Positions 35,039 to 43,476 of a DNA stretch of 64,000 nt are shown here, piece after piece (the stretch's first letter is position 1; each line of letters begins with the position of its first letter). This stretch comes from Nocardioides sp. NBC_00368 (GTDB taxonomy: Bacteria > Actinomycetota > Actinomycetes > Propionibacteriales > Nocardioidaceae): contig NZ_CP107970.1 in NCBI RefSeq assembly GCF_036090055.1, positions 870,501-934,500 on the forward strand. Direction: 5' to 3'. The notes beneath the pieces were generated by a model that was not told the origin of the DNA, searched no databases, and worked only from the letters and a program-made list of their open reading frames with translations. The translations under genes were made by a program, and so were the position numbers.

Positions 35039-35128
35039 CGGTTCGTCTAGGTATGCAGACGAACCGTCGCTTCCCAAGCGGAGCTCCGCACGGGAAGAGA
35101 CGGTTCCGCTGCATACCTAGACCAACCG
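35039..35128. repeat. 90-bp folded palindromic element, copy 1
   Basis: Outer arms of 20 bases (35039-35058 and 35109-35128) match with one mismatch and both contain GTATGCAG/CTGCATAC. Inside are GAACCGTC/GACGGTTC, CTTCCC/GGGAAG and a perfect 12-bp core GCGGAGCTCCGC. The element at 56561-56654 has the same plan and clear sequence similarity, so this is a dispersed element and not just a terminator. It separates pyrF from a lipoprotein gene. Confidence 0.85.
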
Positions 35129-35157
35129 CCCACCCCCGTGCCTGACAAACTAGGCCG

Positions 35158-35607
35158 ATGACCAGTCTCCGGATGGCCGCCCGACTCCTCGTCCTGCCGA
35201 TCCTCGCCACGAGCCTGAGCTCGTGCGGTGACCCGATCGAGAGCTACTGCGAGTCCCTGAGAGGGCACCAGGAGGAGCTGACGAACACGCTGGGGGAGGG
35301 CGGCACGGATGGCCTGATCGCGGCCCTGCCGGTCTTCGAGGACCTCGAGAGCAACGCCCCCGACGACATCGAGAAGGACTGGAAGACGCTCACCGGGGCG
35401 ATCTCGGGGCTCCGCACCGCTCTGGACGACGCCGGCGTCTCGGCCGACGAGTTCGAGGACGGCGAGCCGCCCGAGGGCGTCGGCGACGCCGAGGCGAAGA
35501 GGATCGCCGACGCGGCCACGAAGGTGAGCAGCACGAAGACCCAGGAGGCGTCCGTACGCGTCCAGCAGCACGCCCGGGACGTCTGTCACACGTCGCTGAC
35601 CCTCTGA
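35158..35607 (+). CDS. predicted lipoprotein, unknown function
   Basis: 149 residues. The N-terminus is a lipoprotein signal peptide: RMAARLLVLPILATSLSSC, with the lipobox LSSC near residue 22. The mature part is acidic, with a predicted helix around EGVGDAEAKRIADAATKV, and one further Cys at residue 30. I do not recognise the family. It stands alone between the pyr operon and mihF. Confidence 0.75.
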   Translation: MTSLRMAARLLVLPILATSLSSCGDPIESYCESLRGHQEELTNTLGEGGTDGLIAALPVFEDLESNAPDDIEKDWKTLTGAISGLRTALDDAGVSADEFEDGEPPEGVGDAEAKRIADAATKVSSTKTQEASVRVQQHARDVCHTSLTL

Positions 35608-35640
35608 ACCATCGTGGGAACCATCTTGGGAACCAGATGG
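35606..35640. repeat. three imperfect 12-bp direct repeats
   Basis: GAACCATCGTGG, GAACCATCTTGG and GAACCAGATGG follow each other directly after the lipoprotein stop codon. The second and third also form CCATCT/AGATGG, a small hairpin that may end transcription. Confidence 0.55.
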
Positions 35641-35661
35641 ACACCAGATAGGCGACCCCGA

Positions 35662-35717
35662 TTGCCGCCCCGGCAACGTAATGGCTAGATTGGCGCGAGC
35701 GCTTACTTTCAGCGCTC
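35662..35717 (+). promoter_or_regulatory. mihF promoter region with inverted repeat at the start of transcription
   Basis: TTGCCG (35662-35667) and TAGATT (35686-35691) are 18 bases apart. Immediately after, at 35697-35717, GAGCGCT and AGCGCTC form a perfect 7-bp inverted repeat with a 7-base spacer, where transcription should begin. It could be an operator or an mRNA 5' hairpin. The mihF leader would be about 100 nt long. Confidence 0.45.
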
Positions 35718-35795
35718 AGCCGGGGGGCACGATCCCTGTACCGCGCGACCCGGTTGCCCTGTTGACTACACATTTGATCGTGAAAGGGAGTCTTC

Positions 35796-36116
35796 GTGGC
35801 TCTGCCTCCGGACATCACCCCTGAACAGCGCGCTGCCGCGCTCGCCAAAGCCGCGGCCTCGCGCCAGGAGCGGGCTGCTGTCAAGAACAAGGTCCGCACT
35901 GGCGGCATGTCCGTCATCGAGGTCATCGAGGAGGGGAAGAAGAACGAGGTCGTCGGCAAGATGAAGGTGATCGACCTGCTGACCTCCCACCCCGGCCTCG
36001 GTGAGGTGCGGGCAACCCAGATGATGGAGCGTCTCGGCATCGCGATGAGCCGCCGTGTGCAGGGCCTCGGCCCCAAGCAGGTGGCCGCGTTGGTCGAGGA
36101 GTTCGCTCGCCGATGA
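35796..36116 (+). CDS. mihF: integration host factor, actinobacterial type
   Basis: 106 residues, GTG start with AAAGGGAG upstream. The helix-2-turn-helix DNA-binding domain typical of actinobacterial IHF is visible in KVIDLLTSHPGLGEVRATQM and GIAMSRRVQGLGPKQVAAL. It is a nucleoid protein that bends DNA and is unrelated to enterobacterial IHF. It overlaps gmk by four bases, as in most actinobacteria. Confidence 0.95.
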   Translation: MALPPDITPEQRAAALAKAAASRQERAAVKNKVRTGGMSVIEVIEEGKKNEVVGKMKVIDLLTSHPGLGEVRATQMMERLGIAMSRRVQGLGPKQVAALVEEFARR

Positions 36117-36748
36117 GTCTGATGACGGACGAGAAGGCCCCGACCGGAGCCGGCGAGAGCCAGGAGAAGCGACTGGTGGTCCTGGCCGGCCCGACCGCGG
36201 TCGGCAAGGGCACCGTCTCCGCGGCGGTCCGCGACGACCACCCCGAGGTCTTCTTGTCCGTCTCGGCGACGACCCGCAAGCCTCGCGAGGGCGAGGTCCA
36301 CGGGGTGCACTACCTCTTCGTCTCCGACGAGGAGTTCGACGCGATGATCGCCGGCGGGGAGCTGCTGGAGTGGGCCACGGTCCACAACATGGCCCGCTAC
36401 GGCACCCCGCGCGGTCCCGTCGTCAAGGCGCTGGCCGAGGGCCGCCCGGCGATGCTCGAGATCGACCTGCAGGGCGCCCGGCTGGTGCGCGAGACCATGC
36501 CCGAGGCCATCTTCGTGTTCCTCGCCCCGCCGAGCTGGGACGAGCTCGTACGTCGCCTGGTCGGCCGGGGCACCGAGACCGAGGCCGAGCGGGAGCGGCG
36601 CCTGGAGACCGCGCGGGTCGAGCTGGCGGCGGAGAAGGAGTTCGACGTCACCATCGTGAACCACGAAGTTCATCAGGCAGCCGAAGAGTTGGTAACCTTG
36701 ATGACGCTCGGGCTCCCGAGCAAGAAATCCGACCAAGCCGACAAGTGA
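36113..36748 (+). CDS. gmk: guanylate kinase
   Basis: 211 residues. Walker A is AGPTAVGKGTVS (Thr-Ala where many have Ser-Gly); then SVSATTRKPREGEVHGVHY for GMP binding, ELLEWATVHNMARYGTPRG, and EIDLQGARLVRETMPEAIFV. It phosphorylates GMP to GDP. It is part of the conserved mihF-gmk-rpoZ-coaBC-metK-priA run. ATG 36113 overlaps the mihF stop. Confidence 0.96.
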   Translation: MSLMTDEKAPTGAGESQEKRLVVLAGPTAVGKGTVSAAVRDDHPEVFLSVSATTRKPREGEVHGVHYLFVSDEEFDAMIAGGELLEWATVHNMARYGTPRGPVVKALAEGRPAMLEIDLQGARLVRETMPEAIFVFLAPPSWDELVRRLVGRGTETEAERERRLETARVELAAEKEFDVTIVNHEVHQAAEELVTLMTLGLPSKKSDQADK

Positions 36749-36755
36749 GGCTCAC

Positions 36756-37085
36756 GTGGCTGCCCCTCAGATCGACGCCCAGGGCGTGACCAACCCCTCG
36801 ATCGACGACCTGCTGACGAAGACCGACAGCAAGTACAAGCTGGTTCTCTACAGCGCCCAGCGGGCTCGCCAGATCAACGCCTACTACTCCCAGCTCGGCG
36901 AAGGCCTGCTCGAGTACGTCGGCCCCTTGGTCGACACCCACGTTCAGGAGAAGCCCCTCTCGATCGCGCTGCGCGAGATCAACGAGGACCTGCTGACCTG
37001 CGAGGACATCGACCCGGCCGAGCTGGCCGCCCAGGCTGCCGCCGCTCAGGCCGCTGCTGCCGACGCGCCTGCCGCCGACCTCTGA
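36756..37085 (+). CDS. rpoZ: RNA polymerase omega subunit
   Basis: 109 residues, GTG start. The omega fold is recognised from QGVTNPSIDDLLTKTDSKY, RARQINAYYSQL and PLSIALREINEDLLTCEDI. The C-terminus is an Ala/Gln-rich tail (ELAAQAAAAQAAAA). The subunit helps assemble beta-prime. Seven bases separate it from gmk. Confidence 0.95.
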   Translation: MAAPQIDAQGVTNPSIDDLLTKTDSKYKLVLYSAQRARQINAYYSQLGEGLLEYVGPLVDTHVQEKPLSIALREINEDLLTCEDIDPAELAAQAAAAQAAAADAPAADL

Positions 37086-37152
37086 TCTAGGCACTTCGCT
37101 GTCCACCCACAGCACCACCCCGGCCGCCGCTCTCGACGAGAGGCGGCCGAAA

Positions 37153-38364
37153 GTGGTCTTAGGGGTCGCCGGCGGCATCGCCGCCTACAAGGCGGCCGAG
37201 CTGCTGCGCCGATTCACCGAGTCCGGCCATGACGTGACCGTGGTCCCCACGGCCTCCGCCCTCGAGTTCGTCGGGGCCCCCACCTGGGCGGCGCTGTCGG
37301 GCAAGGAGATCGCCACCGGCGTCTTCGAGAACATCACCGAGGTCCCGCACGTACGCATCGGGCAGCAGGCCGACCTCGTGGTCGTCGCGCCGGCGACCGC
37401 CAACACGCTCGCCCGCGCGGCCCACGGCCTCGCGGACGATCTGCTCAGCAACGTACTGCTCACCGCGCGCTGCCCGGTCGTCTTCGCCCCGGCGATGCAC
37501 ACCGAGATGTGGGAGCACCCGGCCACCCAGGCCAACGTGGCCACGCTGCGAGAGCGCGGCAACATCGTCATCGAGCCCGCCGAGGGCCGGCTGACCGGCA
37601 AGGACACCGGCAAGGGGCGCCTGCCCGAGCCGAGCGAGATCTTCGAGCTGTGCCGCGCGGTGCTCGCCCATGGTGCCCGGGCCGACCTGGTCGGCCGACA
37701 CGTCGTGGTCTCGGCCGGTGGCACCCGGGAGTTCCTCGACCCGGTCCGCTATCTCGGCAACCGTTCCTCGGGTCTGCAGGGCTACGCCATCGCCCGTGCG
37801 GCGGCCGCCCGTGGCGCGGAGGTGACGCTGGTCGCGGCCAACGTCACCCTGCCCGACCCGGCCGGCCTGAAGGTCGTACGTGTCGGCACCACCGCCGAGC
37901 TGCGCGACGCTGTCGTCTCCGCCGCCGAAGGTGCGGACGCGATCGTCATGGCGGCCGCACCGGCCGACTTCCGCCCGACCGGGGTGAGCGAGGCCAAGAT
38001 CAAGAAGGCCTCCGACGGCTCGGCGCCGACGATCGAGCTGATGCAGAACCCCGACATCCTGGCCGAGATCTCCCACAACCGGACCAAGCCGGGTCAGGTG
38101 GTGGTGGGTTTCGCGGCCGAGACCGGGGACGCGACCGGCTCGGTGCTCGAACTGGCCGCCGCCAAGCTGAAGCGGAAGGGGTGCGACCTGCTCGTCGTCA
38201 ACGACGTCAGCGGTGGCGCCGTCTTCGGCAGCGAGGTCAACAAGGCGGTCATCCTGGATGCGGACGGAGGCCACGTCGACGTGCAGGAAGGGGCGAAATC
38301 CGCTCTGGCAGAGGTCATCTGGGACCAGATCGCCTTACGCCTGGATGAACAACGCACGAACTGA
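37153..38364 (+). CDS. coaBC: bifunctional phosphopantothenoylcysteine decarboxylase / phosphopantothenate--cysteine ligase
   Basis: 403 residues from GTG 37153. The flavin-dependent CoaC half has LGVAGGIAAYKAAELLRRF, PATANTLARAAHGLADDLLS and the PAMHTEMWEHPATQ region with the active-site motif. The CoaB half starts near residue 180 (HVVVSAGGTREFLDPVRYLG, NRSSGLQGYAIARAA) and has AAPADFRP and KLKRKGCDLLVVNDV. It makes phosphopantetheine for CoA. A CTG at 37099 in the same frame could add 18 non-conserved residues; the GTG fits the family better. Confidence 0.93.
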   Translation: MVLGVAGGIAAYKAAELLRRFTESGHDVTVVPTASALEFVGAPTWAALSGKEIATGVFENITEVPHVRIGQQADLVVVAPATANTLARAAHGLADDLLSNVLLTARCPVVFAPAMHTEMWEHPATQANVATLRERGNIVIEPAEGRLTGKDTGKGRLPEPSEIFELCRAVLAHGARADLVGRHVVVSAGGTREFLDPVRYLGNRSSGLQGYAIARAAAARGAEVTLVAANVTLPDPAGLKVVRVGTTAELRDAVVSAAEGADAIVMAAAPADFRPTGVSEAKIKKASDGSAPTIELMQNPDILAEISHNRTKPGQVVVGFAAETGDATGSVLELAAAKLKRKGCDLLVVNDVSGGAVFGSEVNKAVILDADGGHVDVQEGAKSALAEVIWDQIALRLDEQRTN

Positions 38365-38424
38365 CGACACGCCCCGCGCCACGATGAGGACCAGCGCAGC
38401 AGTCCTGGGATCCGGGGTCTATGT

Positions 38425-38452
38425 TTGTCGACCAGAACGATTGACGTATATC
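38425..38452 (+). promoter_or_regulatory. candidate metK promoter
   Basis: TTGTCG and TATATC with a 16-base spacer, 40 bases before GTG 38493. I looked for a SAM riboswitch in the 128-bp gap and saw none of the known signatures. Confidence 0.35.
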
Positions 38453-38492
38453 GACCTGAACCACCACACGAACCTGTGAAACGGAGCTACAC

Positions 38493-39692
<1,200 letters not shown>

Positions 39693-39696
39693 GGTC

Positions 39697-39722
39697 GGAA
39701 TACCCGGTTAACCGGGTATTCC
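39697..39722. repeat. perfect 26-bp palindrome after metK
   Basis: GGAATACCCGGTT is mirrored exactly, centred on GTTAAC. It begins 5 bases past the metK stop. Its last five bases (ATTCC) also form the start of the next hairpin, so the two cannot form fully at the same time. Confidence 0.85.
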
Positions 39723-39763
39723 TGCACTTCTCGGGCATTGCAACACCCGAGAAGTGCAGGAAT
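39718..39763. repeat. 18-bp-arm hairpin between metK and priA
   Basis: ATTCCTGCACTTCTCGGG pairs perfectly with its complement across a 10-nt loop (CATTGCAACA, itself containing TTGCAA). The CACTTCTCGG motif recalls CACTTCCC/CACTTTCCC in the other palindromes of the window. Confidence 0.85.
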
Positions 39764-39772
39764 TGCCTGAGA

Positions 39773-39808
39773 AGTCTGGCGCCTGTCCCGTGGGACGGGC
39801 GCCAGACT
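39773..39808. repeat. 36-bp near-perfect palindrome upstream of priA
   Basis: AGTCTGGCGCC and GTCCC pair with GGGAC and GGCGCCAGACT; a single T-G pair is the only flaw. With the two palindromes before it, it fills most of the 166 bases between metK and priA. Confidence 0.85.
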
Positions 39809-39858
39809 ACGTTTTCGCGAGGCCGCTGCCACTTGCCTGTCGGCGGCTGCTGGTAGAA

Positions 39859-41955
39859 ATGACCTCTGTGAGCCGGGGACCGCAGGAGGCAGCCGGGGCA
39901 GCCGAGTTGGAGCTGCCCGGGCTGGTTCGCGACCGGGTCAAGGAGGGGCGGGCGAAGGCCGCGGCCACGCGTGCGCGCAAGGCCGCCGAGGCCGAGACCG
40001 CCGAGATCGATCCGGTCGCCAAGGTTCTCGTCGATCTGCCGATGGCCCACCTGGACCGGCCCTTCGACTATGCCGTCCCGGCCTCGATGGCCGAGGAGGC
40101 GCAGCCCGGGGTGCGGGTGAAGGTGCGGTTCGGACCCAAGGACGTCGACGGGTTCGTCGTGGCCCGGGCCGAGGCCTCCGAGCACGCGAAGCTGCAGCCG
40201 CTCAAGCGGGTGGTCAGCTCCGAGGTGGTGCTCACCCCGCAGGTGGCCGCGTTGAGCGAGGCGGTCGCCCGGCGCTACGCAGGTCCCCGGGCCGATGTGC
40301 TCCGGCTCGCGATCCCTCCGCGGCACGCATCGACCGAGAAGGAGCCGTCACCGACCCCGCCGATCGCCCCGGCATTCGATCCCGCTGCCGCGGCCGCTGC
40401 GTGGGCGGGTCACGAGCCGGCAACCGCATTCCTGCGACACCTGGCCTCCGGCGGAGCGCCGCGCGCGGTCTGGCACGCCGCGGCCGGCACCGACCACGCC
40501 GACTTGATCGCGCACGCCACCGCGGCGACGCTCGCCTCCGGACGCGGTGCGCTGGTCGTGGTGCCCGACTGGAAGGACCTCGCCCGCCTCGACACCGCGA
40601 TGACGGCGGTGCTGGGGGAGGGCCGGCACGCCGTGCTGGCCGCCGACGCCGGGCCGGCGTCTCGCTACCGTGAGTTCCTGCGGGTCTCCCGAGGCGCGGT
40701 GAAGGTGGCGATCGGCACCCGTGCCGCGGCCTTCGCGCCGGTGCGCGACCTCGGGCTCGTGGTTGTCTGGGACGACGGCGACGACCTGCTCGCCGAGCAG
40801 CGTTCGCCCTACCCGCACGCGCGTGACGTGCTGCTGCTGCGGGCCGAGCAGGAGCAGGCGGCCGCGCTCGTGGGCGGCTTCGCACGGACCGTGGAGGCCG
40901 GGTTCCTGGCCGAGACCGGCTGGGCCCAGGAGATCCGCCCGACGCGTGCCCTGGCCAGGCAGCGGGTGAGCATCGAGATCACCGGCGACACCGACTTCGA
41001 CCTCGAGAAGGACCCGCTCACCCGAGCCTCCCGGGTGCCCCGCGAGGCGCACGAGGCGATCCGCGCCGCGCTCGCCACCGGACCGGTCCTGCTCCAGACC
41101 CCACGCCGCGGATATGCGGCCTCGTTGGCCTGCGACCGGTGCCGTACGCCGGCCAGGTGCTCGGCCTGTCAGGGGCCGCTGCAGCTCGGCGGACCGGCCG
41201 CGCCGCCGACGTGCGCCTGGTGCGGACACGTCGAGGCGGCATGGGCGTGCGGCGCCTGTGGAGGATTCGGCCTGCGGGCGCCGATCATCGGCGAGGCGCG
41301 TACGGCCGAGGAGATGGGTCGCTCCTTCGCCGGGGTGCGGGTGGTCACCTCGTCGGCGGGGGCGGTGAAGCAGACCGTGCCGGGGACCCCTGCCATCGTC
41401 GTCGCGACGATCGGTGCCGAGCCCGTGGTCTCGACAGGCTCGACCACCGGTAGCGGCTATTCCGCGGTGCTGCTGCTCGACACCTGGCTGCTGCTGGGGC
41501 GGCCGGACCTGCGTACGGACGAGGAGGCGCTGCGCCGCTGGAGCAACGCCGCCGGACTGGTGCGGCCCGGCGGGCGGGTCCTGGTCGTCGGCGACCCCGC
41601 GCTGCCGGTGCTGCAGGCGCTGGTGCGCTGGGACCAGCCCGGGTTCGCCCAGCGGGAGGCGTCCGCACGGCAGGAGGCCCACCTGCCACCGGCCTCGCGG
41701 ATGGCCACGATCACCGGCACGCCCGGCGCACTCGACGACGCGCTCACCCTGCTCGCGCTGCCGCCGGGCGCGGAGGTCCTGGGACCGGTGCCTGCCGAGC
41801 CGACCTCCACCGGCGAGCCACGGCTGCGCGCGGTCGTGCGCGTCCCGCGGTCTCTCGGCACCAAGCTCACCGAGGCGCTCGGGGAGCTGCAGCGGGTGCG
41901 GTCGGCGCGCAAGCTCGACCCGGTGCGCGTCCAGGTCGATCCGCCGACGCTCTGA
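39859..41955 (+). CDS. priA: primosomal protein PriA, helicase motifs degenerate
   Basis: 698 residues from ATG 39859. The N-terminal 3'-DNA-binding domain (VLVDLPMAHLDRPFDYAVPA, GVRVKVRFGP) and the eight Cys in two zinc sites (about 423-475: CDRCRTPARCSACQ, CAWCGHV, CGACGG) are there. The helicase core is eroded: at the Walker A position the protein reads WHAAAGTDHADL without GKT, and the DEAH box is WDDGDD near residue 300. Actinobacterial PriA is known to have lost these motifs, so it should serve as a fork-binding scaffold. GTG 39868 is an alternative start. Confidence 0.9.
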   Translation: MTSVSRGPQEAAGAAELELPGLVRDRVKEGRAKAAATRARKAAEAETAEIDPVAKVLVDLPMAHLDRPFDYAVPASMAEEAQPGVRVKVRFGPKDVDGFVVARAEASEHAKLQPLKRVVSSEVVLTPQVAALSEAVARRYAGPRADVLRLAIPPRHASTEKEPSPTPPIAPAFDPAAAAAAWAGHEPATAFLRHLASGGAPRAVWHAAAGTDHADLIAHATAATLASGRGALVVVPDWKDLARLDTAMTAVLGEGRHAVLAADAGPASRYREFLRVSRGAVKVAIGTRAAAFAPVRDLGLVVVWDDGDDLLAEQRSPYPHARDVLLLRAEQEQAAALVGGFARTVEAGFLAETGWAQEIRPTRALARQRVSIEITGDTDFDLEKDPLTRASRVPREAHEAIRAALATGPVLLQTPRRGYAASLACDRCRTPARCSACQGPLQLGGPAAPPTCAWCGHVEAAWACGACGGFGLRAPIIGEARTAEEMGRSFAGVRVVTSSAGAVKQTVPGTPAIVVATIGAEPVVSTGSTTGSGYSAVLLLDTWLLLGRPDLRTDEEALRRWSNAAGLVRPGGRVLVVGDPALPVLQALVRWDQPGFAQREASARQEAHLPPASRMATITGTPGALDDALTLLALPPGAEVLGPVPAEPTSTGEPRLRAVVRVPRSLGTKLTEALGELQRVRSARKLDPVRVQVDPPTL

Positions 41956-42010
41956 GCCAGGCTCAGCCCACGTATTGTGGACCCGACACGCTCGACCACC
42001 TAGGAGAACA

Positions 42011-42556
42011 GTGGCAGTCCAGCCCATCCGACTCTTCGGCGACCCCGTGCTGCGCAAGCCAGCCATCGAGGTCGTCGACTTCGACAAGGAGCTGCACAAG
42101 CTCGTTGCCGATCTGACCGACACCATGCTCGAGGCGCCCGGCGCCGGACTGGCCGCTCCGCAGATCGGGGTGAGCCTTCGGGTCTTCACCTGGTACGTCG
42201 ACGGCCAGGTCGGTCACCTGGTCAACCCGGACCTGACCCTGTCGGAGGAGACGCAGGACGGCGGAGAGGGCTGCCTCTCGCTGCCCGACATCACCTTCGA
42301 CTGCCGCCGCGCGCTGTCGGTCGTGGCGAAGGGCTTCGACATGCACGGTGAGCCGGTGACCATCGAGGGCTCTGAGCTGCTCGCCCGAGCCATCCAGCAC
42401 GAGACCGATCACCTCGACGGCATCCTGTTCATCGACCGGCTCGACGAGGCCGCGCGCAAGGCGGCGATGAAGGAGATCCGGGAGTCGGAGTGGTTCGGCC
42501 TGGAGAAGCCGACGGTGAAGATCTCGCCGCACGCGACGAACGGGTTCGGGTTCTGA
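42011..42556 (+). CDS. def: peptide deformylase
   Basis: 181 residues, GTG start with AGGAGA 5 nt upstream. The three metal and active-site motifs are intact: GAGLAAPQIG, EGCLSLP (metal Cys) and QHETDHLDG (HExxH-type). It removes the N-formyl group from nascent proteins, the reverse need of fmt next to it. A TATTGT box 40 bases upstream suggests its own promoter. Its stop overlaps the fmt start by one base (TGATG). Confidence 0.96.
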   Translation: MAVQPIRLFGDPVLRKPAIEVVDFDKELHKLVADLTDTMLEAPGAGLAAPQIGVSLRVFTWYVDGQVGHLVNPDLTLSEETQDGGEGCLSLPDITFDCRRALSVVAKGFDMHGEPVTIEGSELLARAIQHETDHLDGILFIDRLDEAARKAAMKEIRESEWFGLEKPTVKISPHATNGFGF

Positions 42557-43476
42557 TGAGGGTCGTCTTCGCAGGCACGCCGGAGGTCGCCGTACCGTCC
42601 CTGGACGCGATCGCCGCCTCCCGCCACGAGCTGGTCGGTGTCGTCACCCGGCCCGATGCCGCCCAAGGCCGCAGCAAGCGGCTGGTGCCCTCTCCGGTCG
42701 CCCAGCGGGCCGAGGATCTGGGGGTGCCGGTGCTCAAGCCGGAGCATCCCCGCGAGCCCGAGTTCCAGGCTGCGCTGAAGGCGCTGGATCCCGACTGCTG
42801 CCCCGTGGTCGCCTACGGCGCGATGCTGCCGCAGTCGGCGCTGGACATCCCGCCGCACGGTTGGGTCAACCTGCACTTCTCGCTCCTGCCCGCCTACCGT
42901 GGTGCGGCTCCGGTGCAGCGTGCGGTCTGGGCCGGCGAGGAGATCTCCGGCGCGACCACGTTCCGGATCGTGAAGGCGATGGACGCCGGGCCCGTCTTCG
43001 GCACCATGACCCAGGCGCTGGCCCCTGACGAGACCTCCGGGTCGCTCTTCGAGAAGCTCACCGCCGGTGGCGCCACGCTGCTGGTCTCCACCCTCGACGG
43101 GATCGAGGACGGCTCCCTGGAGGCTCGTGAGCAGCCCGCCGACGGCGTCTCCTACGCCGACAAGATCACCGTCGAGGACGCTCAGATCGACTGGACGCAG
43201 AACGCGGTCGCCATCGACCGACAGGTCCGCGCCTGCACGCCGGCGCCGGGTGCCTGGACCCTGCTCGACGGAGAGCGGTTCAAGGTCGGCCCGATCACGA
43301 TGACCGAGGACGAGGCTGCCCCCGGCGAGCTGGTCGTCCGCAAGAACGAGGTCCTCGTCGGCACCGGCACGACGGCCGTCCGCCTGGGCCGCGTGAAGGC
43401 CTTCGGCAAGAAGGAGATGCCGGCGGCCGACTGGGCCCGCGGCGTACGTCTGGAGTCCGGTGTCGCCTTCGAATAG
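42556..43476 (+). CDS. fmt: methionyl-tRNA formyltransferase
   Basis: 306 residues from ATG 42556. The formyltransferase domain shows VVFAGTPEVAVPSLDAI, VVAYGAMLPQSALDIP, the catalytic HFSLLPAYRGAAPVQRA and TGxT-like SGATTFRIVKAMDAG. The C-terminal OB-like domain begins after residue 205. It formylates Met-tRNAfMet. It is translationally coupled to def upstream and overlaps rsmB by 17 bases. Confidence 0.96.
   Translation: MRVVFAGTPEVAVPSLDAIAASRHELVGVVTRPDAAQGRSKRLVPSPVAQRAEDLGVPVLKPEHPREPEFQAALKALDPDCCPVVAYGAMLPQSALDIPPHGWVNLHFSLLPAYRGAAPVQRAVWAGEEISGATTFRIVKAMDAGPVFGTMTQALAPDETSGSLFEKLTAGGATLLVSTLDGIEDGSLEAREQPADGVSYADKITVEDAQIDWTQNAVAIDRQVRACTPAPGAWTLLDGERFKVGPITMTEDEAAPGELVVRKNEVLVGTGTTAVRLGRVKAFGKKEMPAADWARGVRLESGVAFE

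Noticed and set aside
38365..38492. Possible SAM riboswitch in front of metK
   Set aside because: I saw none of the conserved junction or pseudoknot sequences of SAM-I, SAM-II or SAM-IV, and the gap is only 128 bases with a promoter in it.
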